A program made the translations under genes and the position numbers. Positions 63,428 through 64,000 of a stretch of 64,000 nucleotides of DNA are shown piece by piece. The notes below the pieces were generated by a model, which was given only the letters and a program-made list of their open reading frames with translations, did not search any database and had not been told where the DNA came from. Source of the DNA: Enterobacter sp. 638 (GTDB taxonomy: Bacteria; Pseudomonadota; Gammaproteobacteria; Enterobacterales; Enterobacteriaceae); assembly GCF_000016325.1 (NCBI RefSeq), contig NC_009436.1:2914001-2978000 (forward strand). The letters are read 5' to 3'. The stretch's first letter is position 1, and the number at the start of each line of letters is the position of its first letter.

Positions 63428-63446
63428 ACGATAACTATTATCAATT
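63428..63446 (-). promoter_or_regulatory. Fur-like box upstream of cirA
   Basis: The sequence around GATAACTATTATC (63430-63442) resembles the Fur consensus GATAATGATAATCATTATC. It lies about 180 bases before the cirA start, in the AT-rich promoter region. Known Fur control of E. coli cirA supports the call. I did not fix a -10/-35. Confidence 0.7.
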
Positions 63447-63486
63447 AAATTGTTAACAATTATGTCTTTTCTCCATACTGTGGACA

Positions 63487-63516
63487 TAAAAAAACCCGCT
63501 CAGTTGAGCGGGTTTG
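63487..63516 (-). terminator. Terminator of lysP
   Basis: An eleven-pair stem AAACCCGCTCA/TGAGCGGGTTT has only two bases left for the loop, so the innermost pairs probably open. On the lysP strand it is followed by a T-tract (A-tract at 63488-63494 on the plus strand). Confidence 0.9.
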
Positions 63517-63533
63517 AAAGAGAGGAAATGCGA

Positions 63534-64000
63534 TTATTTTTTGAATCGTCCAGGGAAGTCCATTTCACTGTAGCTGACGAACCGCGTGCCTTTTGTCAGT
63601 TTGTAGCCAAACCAGATAATCAGGAACAGCGGAATTCCGATATACGTCGCCATCACGCCGCCCCAGTCAATGGTGTCTGACAGGAAGGCTTCGTAGTTCT
63701 GACCGAGCGTGATGATCAGACACAGAATGAACGCGAAGATCGGCCCAATCGGGAAGAATCCTGAGCGGTACGGCAGGTCGTTAATATCGTGCCCTTGCAT
63801 AACGTAACCGCGACGGAAACGATAGTGACTGATGGCAATCCCCAGCCAGGCGATGAAGCCCGTCATCCCGGACGTATTCAGCAACCAAAGATAGACCGTC
63901 TTATTACCAAACATGGAGGTCAGGAAGCACAGACCCGCGACCACTGTTGTGGCGTACAGCGCATTACGCGGCACACCGCCGCGTGACAGTTTGGCGAAAA
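63534..64000 (-). CDS. lysP: Lysine-specific permease LysP, C-terminal part (runs off the window)
   Basis: This is the C-terminal third of LysP, the APC-superfamily proton-lysine symporter that also holds the activator CadC inactive when lysine is low. Visible are FAKLSRGGVPRNALYATTVVAGL, ASIM-like helices and LLNTSGMTGFIAWLGIAISHYRFRRGY, DINDLPYRSGFFPIGPIFAF, and the hydrophilic end EMDFPGRFKK, which match E. coli LysP. The 5' part is beyond position 64000. cirA-lysP adjacency is as in E. coli. Confidence 0.94.
   Translation of the reverse strand, partial: FAKLSRGGVPRNALYATTVVAGLCFLTSMFGNKTVYLWLLNTSGMTGFIAWLGIAISHYRFRRGYVMQGHDINDLPYRSGFFPIGPIFAFILCLIITLGQNYEAFLSDTIDWGGVMATYIGIPLFLIIWFGYKLTKGTRFVSYSEMDFPGRFKK

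Overview
The window is chromosomal DNA of an Enterobacter-like member of the Enterobacteriaceae (Enterobacter, Lelliottia, Leclercia or a near relative; I cannot fix the genus from the sequence). The evidence is gene order: yegS, fbaB, thiD-thiM, rcnB, mrp, metG, yehS, btsR-btsS, mlrA, yohO, yehW-X-Y-osmF, bglX, dld, pbpG, yohC, yohD, yohF, mdtQ, yohP, dusC, yohJ-K, cdd, sanA, mglC-A-B, galS, yeiB, folE, yeiG, cirA and lysP follow the Escherichia coli 46-48 minute region almost gene for gene, with highly similar products. No rRNA, tRNA, CRISPR array, intact insertion sequence or intact prophage is visible.

Left part (1-21,860) is the variable part. An AT-rich gene for a protein with a PD-(D/E)XK nuclease signature sits at the edge. 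After yegS comes a six-gene leftward operon that joins a mandelate-racemase-like member of the enolase superfamily to a complete dipeptide/opine-type ABC importer. It occupies the yegS-fbaB interval. It is separated from fbaB by four and a half tandem copies of a 108-bp unit. fbaB, then thiM-thiD behind a TPP riboswitch, are followed by an AT-rich stretch with an FNR-type site and a possible 40-residue membrane peptide, a His-rich lipoprotein gene, the dat-ddc pair that makes 1,3-diaminopropane, and a capsule-export trio (gfcE/wza-like, etp/wzb-like, etk/wzc-like) without glycosyltransferases. rcnB is present but rcnR-rcnA are not.

The middle part (21,880-43,100) is core: iron-sulfur carrier Mrp, methionyl-tRNA synthetase, the pyruvate-sensing BtsSR two-component system, the curli/biofilm regulator MlrA, the YehWXY-OsmF osmoprotectant importer, periplasmic beta-glucosidase BglX, quinone-linked D-lactate dehydrogenase, PBP7, and several small membrane proteins, including the often unannotated YohO and YohP. 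A phosphinothricin-acetyltransferase-like gene is inserted between dld and pbpG.

The right part (43,141-64,000) holds an inserted bglG-bglF-bglB aryl-beta-glucoside operon with two complete antiterminator/terminator modules, then dusC, an unrecognised tail-anchored small protein, the YohJ-YohK holin-like pair, cdd, sanA, the mgl galactose importer with its regulator galS, yeiB, folE, an inserted YbfB-type MFS transporter, yeiG, cirA behind a Fur-like box, and the 3' part of lysP running off the window. The mglB and galS promoters share the same CRP-plus-gal-operator layout.

Nothing here is proven to be a new system. The best candidates for something undescribed are the enolase-superfamily/ABC-importer operon, the left-edge nuclease-like gene, the 108-bp tandem array, and the small tail-anchored and FNR-linked proteins.
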